DNA from: CAVZCK01 sp963773735
GTDB taxonomy: Bacteria; Pseudomonadota; Alphaproteobacteria; Rhizobiales; Rhodomicrobiaceae
Assembly (NCBI GenBank): GCA_963773735.1
Contig: CAVZCK010000022.1
Span: 124,001-188,000, forward strand
Length of the DNA: 64,000 nt
Direction: 5' to 3'
Below are positions 48,785 through 58,444 of the stretch, piece after piece. The position numbers and the translations under genes were made by a program. How positions within the stretch are numbered: the stretch's first letter is position 1; each line of letters begins with the position of its first letter. The notes under the pieces are model-generated. The model saw nothing but the letters and a program-made list of their open reading frames with translations, was not told the origin of the DNA and ran no database searches.

Positions 48785-48979
48785 CGGCTGGTACTCCAGA
48801 ATCAGGATAAGTGTTTGTTGCAGAACGACTTTCCCTGATTCTTCCAGCCGATGCAGCCGCTGCCGTGAGATATGCGGGTTAGCGCCCCGCACGACCCTGA
48901 ACGATCGAGTGGCCTTCGGCGCCTCCTCACCGAGCTGCCTGAAGCAGACTATGTAGCGCATGAAGTAGAGGAGCGATCC

Positions 48980-49573
48980 GTGTGGGACGAGCGATATGCG
49001 GGTGAAGACTTTTGGTTCGGGACGGCACCGGCAGCCTTTCTTAAAGCGCAGGCCCATTTCCTGACACCAGGGCAGACGGCGCTGGCTGTGGCCGATGGGG
49101 AAGGACGCAATTCCGTGTTTCTGGCTGAAAAAGGCCTCACGGTCGTTGCAATGGACGCCTCGCGGGTCGGCGTCGGCAAGGCACGGCGGCTCGCAGCCGA
49201 ACGCGGCGTCTCGGTCGACTTCCGTGTCGCCGATATCTTGAGCTGGGATTGGACGCCTGACGCCTACGATGTCGTGCTTGCGGTGTTCATCCAGTTTCTC
49301 GCGCCGGACCACCGCTCGACGGTGTTCGCGGGAATGAAACGCACGCTGCGCTCAGGCGGTTGCTTGCTTCTTCACGGCTACCGGCCCGAGCAGGTCGATT
49401 ACGGCACGGGTGGGCCGCCATATCGCGAGAACATGTACACCGTCGACTTCCTCCGCCAAGCCTTCGGCGACATGTCGATTGAAAGGCTCGCCGCCTATGA
49501 TGCCGTCATCGAGGAAGGCACCGGCCATAGAGGCATGTCGGCCCTCATTGATCTGGTAGCGAAAAAGCCGTGA
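48980..49573 (+). CDS. Class I SAM-dependent methyltransferase
   Basis: This encodes 197 residues from GTG 48980 (VWDERYAGEDFWFGTAPAAF), with GAGGAG 6 bases upstream. It belongs to the TehB/thiopurine-like group, with VADGEGRNSVFLAEKGLTVV and a LLLHGYRPEQVDYGTGGPP end. The frame is open upstream into the IS1380 end, but that part looks like chance or remnant sequence. The IS lies close to its 5' end and may have displaced its promoter. Confidence 0.78.
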   Translation: MWDERYAGEDFWFGTAPAAFLKAQAHFLTPGQTALAVADGEGRNSVFLAEKGLTVVAMDASRVGVGKARRLAAERGVSVDFRVADILSWDWTPDAYDVVLAVFIQFLAPDHRSTVFAGMKRTLRSGGCLLLHGYRPEQVDYGTGGPPYRENMYTVDFLRQAFGDMSIERLAAYDAVIEEGTGHRGMSALIDLVAKKP

Positions 49574-49805
49574 AGGACGGCATTGAGAGCTGCGCCCAGC
49601 GACCGGAATAATCCGCAAGCCGACGATCGCCGCGTCGTTGATCCACGTCTGAACAGGAGAGGCAGAGCCGGCGCGCTCTGCCTCGACCTCGAGGCGAAAC
49701 TTGGGCCAAATGCAGAGCTCGGCCGAACGCTCCCATCGCAGCTTTTTCCGCGAACGGTTAAGCTGGCGATCCCATTGCGCGTGGGCGAGATCTGCCGAGC
49801 CGCGC

Positions 49806-50429
49806 TCATTTCATCACGGCTGCCGCGATGCGAGGCCATTCATCGACTTGAACCCTGGCAACGACTTTATAGGCCGCGCCATCCGGCTTGAAGATTGTCG
49901 CCTCGCCTTCTTTGACCTCGGACCATTCCTTGCCGAATGCGTCAACGATGTTGGGCTTATGCGTGACAATAACGACATTGGTGCCGGCCAGCGGCGACAT
50001 GCTGACCAGCTTGCGGAAGGCAGCGACACGACGGTTGTTCTCATTCGGCGAGATCGACATTCCGCCTTCGGTAACGTCTGCGGTTTTTTCCACAGTGTCG
50101 AAGCCGGCTAGTTTTGCCGTCTGGTAAGCGCGGTTGAATTGGCTGGTGATGGCCATGCTCACAGGAATGCCAATGTCTTTGAAAGCTTTGCCAAGCGCCT
50201 TGGAGGCCTCTTCGCCCTGGGCAGTCAATTGACGCTGTTTGGCAGGGTCGAGAAGGTCGGTATCAACCTGATCGGCGTTGGTGGCGCCATGTCGGAGGAC
50301 GATCACATACCCCCCACTGCGCAACATTTGCGCAAGCTCGACATCGCTTGGCTTCGGCTCGGCATAGGAAGGGGCTGCAAGCAAAAGGGCAGTAATGGTA
50401 GATAAAACCACCGCGCGAAAGTAACTCAT
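49806..50429 (-). CDS. Secreted histidine phosphatase-family protein
   Basis: This encodes 207 residues with a signal peptide (SYFRAVVLSTITALLLAAPS). It has the phosphoglycerate-mutase-like RHG motif (VIVLRHGATNADQVDTD) and a second histidine in VVIVTHKPNIVDAFG. It is probably a periplasmic phosphatase of unknown substrate. I use ATG 50429 with GGAGAG upstream, because a signal peptide follows directly. Confidence 0.82.
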   Translation of the reverse strand: MSYFRAVVLSTITALLLAAPSYAEPKPSDVELAQMLRSGGYVIVLRHGATNADQVDTDLLDPAKQRQLTAQGEEASKALGKAFKDIGIPVSMAITSQFNRAYQTAKLAGFDTVEKTADVTEGGMSISPNENNRRVAAFRKLVSMSPLAGTNVVIVTHKPNIVDAFGKEWSEVKEGEATIFKPDGAAYKVVARVQVDEWPRIAAAVMK

Positions 50430-50922
50430 GATGGCACTCTCCTTCGATAACGTTCCTTCATGGATGGCGCATCGATGACCCGAGCGCATAAGCATTGCTA
50501 AGACGTGGGGCAATTTATCGATGATCATTTACATGTCCCGCTGGGTTGCTGGCGGGCGCCGTAACGGGATTGATCATCGGGAAATTTCGAGCAGCTGTCG
50601 TCATCCGAACAGACGACAGCTGTCAACATTTGTCAGAGCCTCGCCAAGTCCGAACCTTAGGGCTTGGAATTGCATTAACCCCAACTTTTTGGAGAGCGCA
50701 TTGCATGTTGCTCATCCAGTAAGGTCGGCTTGACCGCTGGTATATCCGCCGAGGGGTTGCCAGACTTCAAGGCCGTAATCACAAAGAAGAAGATCCGATA
50801 TGCAGCGCCCCTTCGTCCTTGCCCCATCGCAATAATTGCGGCTACCATTTGTCAAGCCGCAAGGCTTGGTGCTAAATGCCGAATAACGGTGAAAAAAGCG
50901 CAATTGACAGGGAGGACTGACT
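50430..50922. other. Intergenic region upstream of DctP, with inverted repeat
   Basis: About 490 bp without a convincing gene. CAGCTGTCGTC (50592-50602) and GACGACAGCTG (50612-50622) form a perfect 11-bp inverted repeat with a 9-base gap and no T-tract, so it may be an operator rather than a terminator. Confidence 0.55.
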
Positions 50923-52042
50923 ATGCCCAAGAGCAATCCGGATGGCAGTACGACGCGCCGTCGCTTTTTGAAAGCCGGCGTCGGCGCGGTGGCGGGCGCC
51001 GCCATTGCCGCCCCCTATATCCGCAACGCCAAAGCCGCCGAGACCACGACCTGGAAGGTCCAGACCTCCTGGCCGGCCGGCGTCGGGCTCACCACGTTCA
51101 AGACCTGGTGCGGTACCATCAAGGAAAAGACTGGCGGCGAGCTTGAGTTCAAGCCTTTCGCGGCCAAGGAGGTCGTCGGCGACTTCGAGCTGATCGACGG
51201 CGTGCGGAATGGCGTGCTGGAAGCGATGAATTCGTTCACGCTCTACTGGGCGGGCAAGATGCCGTCCGCGGCGTTCCTTTCGTCCTACCTTATGGGCCTG
51301 CGCTATCCGCATGAATGGGATGTGTTTTTCTATAAGCAAGGGCGGCCTGCAGGCGGCGCGTGACGTATTCGCCAAGCAGGGCTTGTACTATGTCGGCCGT
51401 ATCCATCATGGCCCCAATATCATCCACTCGAAGAAGCCGATCCGTTCGATCGACGACTTTAAAGATCTGAAGCTGCGCGTTCCCGGCGGCATGATCGCCG
51501 AAGGCTTTGCGGCAATCGGCGCCAAGACGACACTGCTGCCCGGCGGCGAAGTCTTTTCTGCTCTGGAAAAAGGCACGATCGATGCGGCCGACTACACCGG
51601 GCCAGCGGTCAACTGGGATCTCGGCTTCCAGCAAGTGACGAAATATATTTGGATGGGGCCACGCGGCCTGGAATCGATCTATCAGCCGGTCGACCTGATG
51701 GATTTCTGCGTCAATATGAACGTCTGGAACAAGCTTTCACCTAAGATGAAACAATGGGTGGAAGACGAGATTGAGATCTATTCACGCATTCACCATGCGG
51801 CGATCCAGAAAGCCGACATGGAAGCGTGGGGGAAATTCGAAAGCGCCGGAACGCAGATCAATCGTCTGCCGGTCGAGGACCTGGAAAAATTCCAGCGCGT
51901 CGCTGTGCCGATCTGGTTCAAATGGGCCAACAAAGACAAGGACGCCGCGCGCATCTTCAAGCTTCAGCTTGAGGTGATGGAATCCCCGAGCTTCGGCTAT
52001 GTCGAGCCCGAGATGTACAAGGGGCAGAAGCTCGACCTCTAA
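50923..52042 (+). CDS. DctP-family TRAP solute-binding protein (frameshifted)
   Basis: The reconstructed protein has about 372 residues. A Tat-type signal begins SNPDGSTTRRRFLKAGVG. The body matches TakP-like binding proteins (WKVQTSWPAGVG; LKLRVPGGMIAEGFAAIGAK; GPAVNWDLGFQQVTKYIW). One extra base near 51334 separates the two frames; skipping it gives FFYSKGGLQAARD. GGGAGG precedes ATG 50923. It supplies ligand to the DctQ and DctM genes that follow. TakP relatives bind 2-oxo acids, but I cannot assign this one. Confidence 0.88.
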
Positions 52043-52267
52043 CATGCCATAGGAGTGCTTGCGCTCCGTCCAACCACATTGCCTGCCGAAGCCGCGACCA
52101 CCACGGCGACTCCGGCAGGCACAGTCTCAATCTCCGCACCCGTTGTTTCACGAAGTTTCAATTTAACGTGACCGAAGCTTGCGCTTTGGCCGAATGCGGG
52201 TGCCAAAATCTGGCGGCATGGAGCGGCGCACTTCACTGCCATATGCGAAGGGAAATCCGAGGTTCCG

Positions 52268-53398
52268 ATGCCAAGCCTTCACTTCGTGCTTCCGCACTGG
52301 CTCTATTGGGGAACGCTTGCAGTGTTTCCGCTGGTCGCCTGGGTGCTGGTCGCAAGGCAGCACCGACGCGGCGCGCCCAAGGGGCCATCCCTGTTTATCG
52401 CTTATCTGTTCTGGCTGTGCGCGGGGATGTTCGGGCTGCACCGCTTTTATCTGCGCAGCTTGTGGGGTTTTGTCTTTATCCCCATCCTTCTCGTCATTCT
52501 CCATTTCAACGGCCAGATCAGGGATGCTCGCGAGGATGTCTCGCGTACCCGGTCGGCATTCGAATCCGCTCAGATCGCATTCGATCGTGCCAAACCGATA
52601 CCCGGCCTCGAGGTCACACCGGAAAAGAACGCGCGATTTGCCAAGGCTCAATCAGAAAGGGACACGGCAAAGGCGAATTTCGACACCATGCAGGCTGAGC
52701 TTAGCGAGCGCGAAAATATCGCCCAATGGCTGGCAATCGCACTTGCCGCACTGCTGCTCATCGATGCCGTGATGATCCCCTTTATTGTCCACGGGCTCAG
52801 AAAGCGGGAGGCGGTGGAAGCCGCATCCGCGCCTCCCGCAGCAGTTGAGGTGCCAGATATCCCGCCTATCGGCACCGCTGAAGACCCTACGCTCGGCATG
52901 CACACCCGCGTGACGGACGCGATTGAGTGGGTGACCGGGAAGGCCGGAGAGTTCGTCGCCTATTGGGCGGTGATCTCGGTCTTTGTCTATTACTACGAAG
53001 TCATCGCGCGCTATGTCTTTAATTCGCCCACCAACTGGGTGCATGAGAGCATGTTCCTCATGTACGGCATGCAGTACATGATGGCGGGTGCCTATGCCTA
53101 CCGGGCAGATCAGCATGTGCGGGTGGACGTGTTCTATGCCCAATTCACGCCGCGCTGGAAGGCCATCGCCGACATCGTCACCTCGCTGTTCTTCTTTACC
53201 TTCGTCCTGACCATGCTGTGGACCGGCGCCAGGTTCGCGATGGACGCCATCAACAATTCGGAAGTCTCCTTCACCGAGTGGGGTGTGCAATATTGGCCGG
53301 TGAAACTGACGATACCCATCGGAGCCGGCCTCCTAGCTCTTCAGGGCCTGTCGAAGCTGATCAAAGACATCGTTTTCGTTGTCAATGGGAGGTCCTGA
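52268..53398 (+). CDS. TM2-domain / DctQ fusion, TRAP small permease
   Basis: This encodes 376 residues. The first part (about 5-80) is a TM2-like domain with GMFGLHRFYLRSLWGF. Then comes a charged helical stretch (about 85-150) that could be a coiled coil, a further helix (about 155-177), and a C-terminal four-helix DctQ small permease (about 215-370, with EVIARYVFNSPTNWVHE). GAGG lies 6 bases before ATG 52268. The DctM gene starts 3 bp after its stop. The N-terminal addition is unusual for a TRAP subunit. Confidence 0.85.
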   Translation: MPSLHFVLPHWLYWGTLAVFPLVAWVLVARQHRRGAPKGPSLFIAYLFWLCAGMFGLHRFYLRSLWGFVFIPILLVILHFNGQIRDAREDVSRTRSAFESAQIAFDRAKPIPGLEVTPEKNARFAKAQSERDTAKANFDTMQAELSERENIAQWLAIALAALLLIDAVMIPFIVHGLRKREAVEAASAPPAAVEVPDIPPIGTAEDPTLGMHTRVTDAIEWVTGKAGEFVAYWAVISVFVYYYEVIARYVFNSPTNWVHESMFLMYGMQYMMAGAYAYRADQHVRVDVFYAQFTPRWKAIADIVTSLFFFTFVLTMLWTGARFAMDAINNSEVSFTEWGVQYWPVKLTIPIGAGLLALQGLSKLIKDIVFVVNGRS

Positions 53399-53401
53399 CC
53401 C

Positions 53402-54769
53402 GTGGGGCTCGAAATCGATATCTTGTGGCTGACCATTCTTCTGTTCGGCTCGCTCGCCTTGCTGCTGGCTTTGGGACTGCCGATGGCGTTCTGCACCGGC
53501 AGCCTCGCCGTCATCTTCCTCTATGTGTTCGGCAACGGCGCCATCCTCAACATGATGCCGTCGCGCATCTTCCCATTCATGACCGACTATCAGCTCTCGG
53601 CCGTGCCATTGTTCATCTTCATGGCGGCGATGCTGGAAAAGGCCGGCATCATCGAGGAGCTGTTCGATGCCGTCTATAAATGGCTGGGCGGGGTCAAGGG
53701 CGGGCTGGCTGCGGCGGCGGTGCTGGCCTGCACGGCGCTCGCGGCGATGGTCGGGGTGGTCGGCGCCACCGAAGTGACCATGGGCATGATCGCGCTGCCC
53801 GCCATGCTCAAGCGCGGCTATGACCAGAAACTCGCCTGCGGCTCGCTGCTCGCCGGCGGCACGCTCGGCATTCTGATTCCGCCTTCGGTCATGGCCATTG
53901 TCTATGCCGTGGTCGCGCAGCAATCGCTTGGCGAGTTGCTTGTCGGCTCGATCTTTCCGGGCTTTCTGCTGTCGGGCCTCTATGTCGGCTACATTCTGAT
54001 CCGATGCCAGATCAATCCAAAGCTGGGGCCGCCATTGCCGCCCGAAGAGCGCGTGGACTTTGGCCAAAAGCTGGGCCTGTTGCGCAACACGATCGCGCCC
54101 ATCCTTTTGATCGTCCTGGTGCTCGGCGTGATCTTTCTCGGCATCGCCACCCCGGTCGAAGCCGCCGGCATCGGCACATTCGGCGCTTTGTTCGTCTCGG
54201 CGCTGCACCGGCGGTTGAACTGGCTCGCGATCCAGGAAGCGGCGATCGCCACGCTGAAGGCGACCGCGATGGTGATGTGGATCTTCTTCGGCGCAACGAT
54301 GTTCGTCGGCTTCTTCATCATCAAGGGCGGCCAGGCCTTCGTGGCCGACTTCATCCTCGGCACAGGCCTGCCGCCCTATGGCGTGCTCTTGCTGATGATG
54401 GTCATTCTGTTCGCCCTCGGCATGTTCCTCGACTGGGTCGGCATTCTCCTGCTGACCGTGCCGATCTTTCTGCCGATCATGAAGAGTTTGACCTGGGCCG
54501 GCGTTTTCGGCCTGCCCGGCGTCAAACCGGAAGATGTGCCGCTGTGGTACGGCGTCATCTTCATGGTCAATATGCAGATGGCGTTCCTCAGTCCGCCATT
54601 CGGCTATTCGCTGTTCTATCTGAAGAGCGTGGCGCCGCCCGAGATCAGCATGGCCACGATTTTCCGCGCCGCGGTGAACTTCATGGTGCTGCAATGGACC
54701 GGTGTCGGGCTGTGCATCATATTTCCGCAGATTGTCGTCTGGCTACCAAGCGTGCTTTATGTGCATTGA
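53402..54769 (+). CDS. dctM: TRAP transporter large permease DctM
   Basis: This encodes 455 residues with about 12 membrane helices, starting at GTG 53402. Typical sequences are GVVGATEVTMGMIALPAMLK, GGTLGILIPPSVMAIVYAVV and FLSPPFGYSLFYLK. It is the ion-coupled transport subunit of the system, directly downstream of DctQ. It is intact. Confidence 0.92.
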   Translation: MGLEIDILWLTILLFGSLALLLALGLPMAFCTGSLAVIFLYVFGNGAILNMMPSRIFPFMTDYQLSAVPLFIFMAAMLEKAGIIEELFDAVYKWLGGVKGGLAAAAVLACTALAAMVGVVGATEVTMGMIALPAMLKRGYDQKLACGSLLAGGTLGILIPPSVMAIVYAVVAQQSLGELLVGSIFPGFLLSGLYVGYILIRCQINPKLGPPLPPEERVDFGQKLGLLRNTIAPILLIVLVLGVIFLGIATPVEAAGIGTFGALFVSALHRRLNWLAIQEAAIATLKATAMVMWIFFGATMFVGFFIIKGGQAFVADFILGTGLPPYGVLLLMMVILFALGMFLDWVGILLLTVPIFLPIMKSLTWAGVFGLPGVKPEDVPLWYGVIFMVNMQMAFLSPPFGYSLFYLKSVAPPEISMATIFRAAVNFMVLQWTGVGLCIIFPQIVVWLPSVLYVH

Positions 54770-54969
54770 CGGCCAGATCGATCACCATGACCCGTTATGA
54801 CGCGGGGCCCGGACAGCGACGCGATAACGACACCCGCACCACCGCGCGCGATGACGTTGCCGAACTCTTCCAGCACGAGCGCCGCGCCCTACAGATCGAC
54901 TTTCAGGATCATCACCGGTGAGGCCTGCAAGGAGACCACCCACAAATCCGGCTAAGTCATTGAAATCAT

Positions 54970-55046
54970 TGGTAGCGGAGCCCGGACTTGAACCGGGGAC
55001 CTACGGATTATGATTCCGCCGCTCTAACCAGCTGAGCTACTCCGCC
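54970..55046 (-). tRNA. tRNA-Met (CAT)
   Basis: Minus-strand cloverleaf of 77 nt including an encoded CCA. Acceptor GGCGGAG/CTCCGCT, D arm GCTC/GAGC, anticodon loop ATCATAA (anticodon CAT), T arm CCCGG-TTCAAGT-CCGGG. Probably elongator tRNA-Met; tRNA-Ile2, which also carries CAT before modification, is the alternative. Confidence 0.92.
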
Positions 55047-55146
55047 CTGATGCGCTTCATGGGTATAAGGAGCGCCACCCGTAGCGTCAAGTATAGGCAC
55101 CCGCCTGTTCGCTACCTCGCTGCGCATCCTCGAATTCACTTCGCCA

Positions 55147-55800
55147 TCAAGCCGAGTTCTTCAGCTTGCGGAAGCGGACCAGCGTAAACAGTCCCATCGG
55201 CCAGAGCGGTCTGCGCTCGATGAGCGACAGGTTCGGCCGGACCATGACGCGCTCCAACGGAAAAACCGGGTGCCAGCCAAGCCTGTCGGCGTAGGGCGCC
55301 ATCTTGCGCTCGATCCAGCCGCGCGCACCATGGTCCTGGCTGAAATGGTTGACGACCATGACCTCGCCGCCGGGCGCGCAGACCCGCTCCAGCTCGGCCA
55401 TCACCTTTTCAGGATCGGGGACCACCGTCATGACATACATGGCGACGATGGTGTTGAAGCTATCATCGGGAAAGTGGAGCTGGGCCGCATCCATCTCCAA
55501 AAGCCCTTCGATGTTGAGGAGCCCCGACCTGGCGACCCGGTCGCGGGCCTTGCCGAGCATTTCCGGCGACAGATCGATCCCGGTGATTTTCAGATACGGC
55601 GCGTAATGCGGAAGGGAGAGCCCGGTCCCGACGCCGACTTCGAGCACGGTGCCGCGCCGCTGATTGATGAGCTCGACCGTCTTTCGCCGGCCGGCGGAGG
55701 CGACAAGCCCAAATGTGCTGTCATAAATCGGCGCCCAGCGCTTATAGGCCTCGCGAACCGTTGTCAGGTCGAGGCTTTTTTGTTCAGCCGCCATCATCAA
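55147..55800 (-). CDS. pmtA: PmtA-like phospholipid N-methyltransferase
   Basis: This is a 217-residue class I methyltransferase. The SAM motif is VLEVGVGTGLSLPHYAPYLK with ITGIDLSPEMLGKAR, followed by NTIVAMYVMTVVPDPEKVM. The pattern matches Sinorhizobium-type PmtA, which methylates phosphatidylethanolamine toward phosphatidylcholine. It has no membrane helices, as expected for the soluble type. A generic methyltransferase cannot be ruled out. Confidence 0.72.
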   Translation of the reverse strand: MMMAAEQKSLDLTTVREAYKRWAPIYDSTFGLVASAGRRKTVELINQRRGTVLEVGVGTGLSLPHYAPYLKITGIDLSPEMLGKARDRVARSGLLNIEGLLEMDAAQLHFPDDSFNTIVAMYVMTVVPDPEKVMAELERVCAPGGEVMVVNHFSQDHGARGWIERKMAPYADRLGWHPVFPLERVMVRPNLSLIERRPLWPMGLFTLVRFRKLKNSA

Positions 55801-55923
55801 TTCCGGCCGCTTGGCGCAGCCGCCTTTTCATCCCCAAAACTGTGCCTATGCTTATAGCACGCAATTTTCATAAAAAGCGCAGCGATGAGTTCGTTGGCGG
55901 GAGAGTGCCCAGAGTTTTGTGGG

Positions 55924-57042
55924 TCAGCCGCGATCGGCCGCTGCAATCCAGCCGCCGCCAAGGACGCGGGCGCGCGGAGCGTCGCTGTCGTAGAAAACAC
56001 AGGCCTGACCGATGGCGACGCCATATTCGCCATCCGTCAAACACACCAATATCCGCCCGTCGCGCCAGAGAAGCGTTGCCGGCCGCAAGGGCTGCGACGA
56101 GCGGATCCGAGCCCAAATCGGCAAGCCTTCGCACGGGATATCATCAAGCCCGCCGCCGCCGAGCCAGTTCACGTCCCGGAGCGTAACCAGGCGCGTCAGC
56201 AGCGCCTCTCGCGGTCCGACGATCACCTGGCGGGCGACCGGATCGAGCTTGACGACGAAGAGCGGCGCGCCGGCTGCGATGCGGATGCCGCGCCGCTGGC
56301 CGATGGTGTAGTTGATGATCCCTTCGTGGCTACCGAGGACGCGCCCGTCGACATGAACGATCTCGCCCGGCTCGGCGGCGCCAGGGTGAAGCTTCTCGAC
56401 CATTCCCGCATAGCGCCCGCTCGGCACAAAGCAGATGTCCTGACTGTCGGGCTTCTGCGCGACGGAAACGCCGAGTTCAGCGGCGGTCCGGCGCGTTTCA
56501 TCCTTGCGCAGATCGCCGAGCGGAAAGCGCAGGAATGCGAGCTGCTCGCGCGTCGTGCCGAAAAGAAAATAGCTCTGGTCGCGCTCGGCGTCGGCCGCGC
56601 GGGTCAAGCGCCAGCCATCCGGCGCCAAATGGCTGGCGACGTAGTGGCCGGTTGCCATGACGTCCGCTGCAAGATCCCTGGCGGTTTCGAGCAGGTCCGC
56701 AAACTTGATCGACTGGTTGCAGGCAACACAGGGGATCGGCGTCTCGCCGGCAACATAGCTGTCCGCAAAGGGCTTCATCACCTTCCGGCGGAAGCGCTCC
56801 TCATAGTCGAGCACGAAATGAGGAATGCCGAGAGCGGCGGCGACGCGGCGCGCGTCGTGAATGTCCTGGCCGGCACAGCAGGCGCCCCTGCGCGCGATGG
56901 CCGCGCCATGGTCGTAGAGCTGCAGCGTGATGCCGATGACGTCATAGCCCTCGCGCTTCAAGAGCGCGGCGACGACCGAGGAGTCGACGCCACCTGACAT
57001 TGCGACGACGACGCGCGTATCCTGCGGCAGGCGCGGCAGCAT
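55924..57042 (-). CDS. mnmA: tRNA 2-thiouridine synthase MnmA
   Basis: This encodes 372 residues. The ATP-pyrophosphatase P-loop is VVVAMSGGVDSSVVAALL. The catalytic cysteines are in TPIPCVACNQSIKF and SQDICFVPSGRY. The C-terminal beta-barrel has GQRRGIRIAAG. MnmA thiolates U34 of Lys, Glu and Gln tRNAs. It is intact and of normal size. Confidence 0.95.
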   Translation of the reverse strand: MLPRLPQDTRVVVAMSGGVDSSVVAALLKREGYDVIGITLQLYDHGAAIARRGACCAGQDIHDARRVAAALGIPHFVLDYEERFRRKVMKPFADSYVAGETPIPCVACNQSIKFADLLETARDLAADVMATGHYVASHLAPDGWRLTRAADAERDQSYFLFGTTREQLAFLRFPLGDLRKDETRRTAAELGVSVAQKPDSQDICFVPSGRYAGMVEKLHPGAAEPGEIVHVDGRVLGSHEGIINYTIGQRRGIRIAAGAPLFVVKLDPVARQVIVGPREALLTRLVTLRDVNWLGGGGLDDIPCEGLPIWARIRSSQPLRPATLLWRDGRILVCLTDGEYGVAIGQACVFYDSDAPRARVLGGGWIAAADRG

Positions 57043-57271
57043 AAGGCTGTTCAGACCAAGGCGGGTCTGGTCATTGGCGGCCGTCGCGAAATTGCTGGGT
57101 TCGGTGTATGATTCATGGGCTTCAGCGGGAGGCCGTGTCGCAGACGGCGGTTGCCTCAGCGCGGAAAATAGAGATCAGCTCCGCCGGGCGCAAGGCGAAG
57201 ACCTGTACCGGGCACAGCTGAATACGCCGCACGCATCGAATTGTGCTTGCGGCGAGCGCTCGAAACGGGCC

Positions 57272-57967
57272 TTACTGGCGCGCGATGCTCAATTGGAACT
57301 GTGCGGCCTTCTTCGACGCAATCTCGGCCGTCAGCTTGCGCAATTCGTCGGCCTGCAGGTTCATCAACTCCATCTGGCGCTTGAAATAGGCGGTCTGCAC
57401 ACCGACGATATCGGGAATGCTGCGCGCGCTCGCATAATCGCGGGCCAGCTCGACATTGCTGCGGAAGTTGGCCTGCGCAAACTCCATCAGCTTGAACGTG
57501 ATGCGCGCCGCGTCATTCCGCGCGTCGTCCATCACACCGCTGAAGTCGATCGAGACGCTTTCAAACATGGCGACGACCTGTTCCTGCCTGGCTTCGTTCC
57601 GCGCCACGCTTTCCCGGACCGCGGCGCTAATCACTTCCGCAGCGGGATGGTCGACGACCGCAGGCTCGGTAGCCGCGGCCGGCGCGGGAACGAACGGCTC
57701 GGACGCCGGCGCCGCGAACGGGCGGTTGGCGACGGCTGGCGCCAGATCAGCGAATTCGCCGGTCTCGATGCTTGCGGTGTCGCCCTCGCCCGGCAGCTTC
57801 TGATTGGCGCCCGCCTTGGGGCGCGTCTCGTCTGTTTCCTGCCCCTGCGGGGGCGCCGGTTGTTCCTGCGCGGCCTCAATGGTCACGCCGAGCGCTTGCG
57901 TGCCCGAAACTGTCGCCGAGCTGGATGAAAGTGGGGTCCGGCGTGACGTGTCATTCGGATCGGACAT
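57272..57967 (-). CDS. Phasin-family protein with long N-terminal extension
   Basis: This encodes 231 residues. The first ~110 are low-complexity, rich in Pro, Ala and Glu. The last ~115 form a phasin domain of amphipathic helices (FKLMEFAQANFRSNVELARD; FKRQMELMNLQADELRK). Phasins coat polyhydroxyalkanoate granules. AGGAGG precedes ATG 57967. It sits next to a second phasin gene. Confidence 0.85.
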   Translation of the reverse strand: MSDPNDTSRRTPLSSSSATVSGTQALGVTIEAAQEQPAPPQGQETDETRPKAGANQKLPGEGDTASIETGEFADLAPAVANRPFAAPASEPFVPAPAAATEPAVVDHPAAEVISAAVRESVARNEARQEQVVAMFESVSIDFSGVMDDARNDAARITFKLMEFAQANFRSNVELARDYASARSIPDIVGVQTAYFKRQMELMNLQADELRKLTAEIASKKAAQFQLSIARQ

Positions 57968-58069
57968 GTCATTTCCTCCTTAGGCCGCCGTGTTCTGACG
58001 CGCATTACGCCAGATCAGCAACAGCCAATCTGGCATATGTCATCGCTGAAACGGGCCAATCGTAAAGGC

Positions 58070-58444
58070 TCAGTTGAGCGGCTGAGCCTTCTGTGCAGAC
58101 GATGCGATGATGCGCGCCAGTTCCTGAGCCTGCTGAGCATAAGCTTCCATCTGCGTGCGAGCGAATTGCGTCTGAATTTCAAGCACTTCCTTGACATCGC
58201 GAGCCTGGGCCAGACGGGATGCAACCTCAAAGCTGGCCTTCGTGTTGGTCTCGGCAAAGCCGAGAACTTTCTCGTTCATTTCTTTGGCGCCAGTCGCCAA
58301 AACTGCAGTCGACTTGGCGACCATGTCTTGAGCCTGCCTGGTGGCTTCGACAAAACGGCCGTAAGCGTCCTTAACCTGCTCGACGGAACGGCTAGCGATT
58401 TCGCGGACAGACGAGGGAATCTCGAATTCGGGAGCATACTGCAT
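58070..58444 (-). CDS. Phasin
   Basis: This is a 124-residue phasin of ordinary size. Typical helices: SRSVEQVKDAYGRFVEATRQ and VLEIQTQFARTQMEAYAQQA. It binds the surface of polyhydroxyalkanoate granules. AGAGG lies upstream of ATG 58444. TGC-rich direct repeats about 104-133 bp upstream may be the PhaR operator. Confidence 0.9.
   Translation of the reverse strand: MQYAPEFEIPSSVREIASRSVEQVKDAYGRFVEATRQAQDMVAKSTAVLATGAKEMNEKVLGFAETNTKASFEVASRLAQARDVKEVLEIQTQFARTQMEAYAQQAQELARIIASSAQKAQPLN

Larger units (their letters stand above)
44658..48878 (-). mobile_element. IS1380-family insertion sequence, split by an IS21-family element
   Basis: The ends are CCCGCATATCTCAC at 44658-44671 and its exact inverse at 48865-48878. 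Without the 2579-bp IS21-type insert and one 8-bp target copy, the element would be 1634 bp, the usual IS1380 size. Flanking CTAG/TTAG bases could be an imperfect target duplication. The transposase reads on the minus strand in two pieces. Confidence 0.85.

Noticed and set aside
44651..48882. CTAG/TTAG as target duplication of the IS1380 element
   Set aside because: Only three of four bases agree; not enough to call.
49660..49683. 9-bp hairpin AGGCAGAGC/GCTCTGCCT after the methyltransferase
   Set aside because: No T-tract on either strand and no repeat elsewhere, so not called a terminator.
53333..54694. 453-residue minus-strand open frame opposite dctM
   Set aside because: Very rich in His, Gln and Glu; mirrors hydrophobic codons of the permease.
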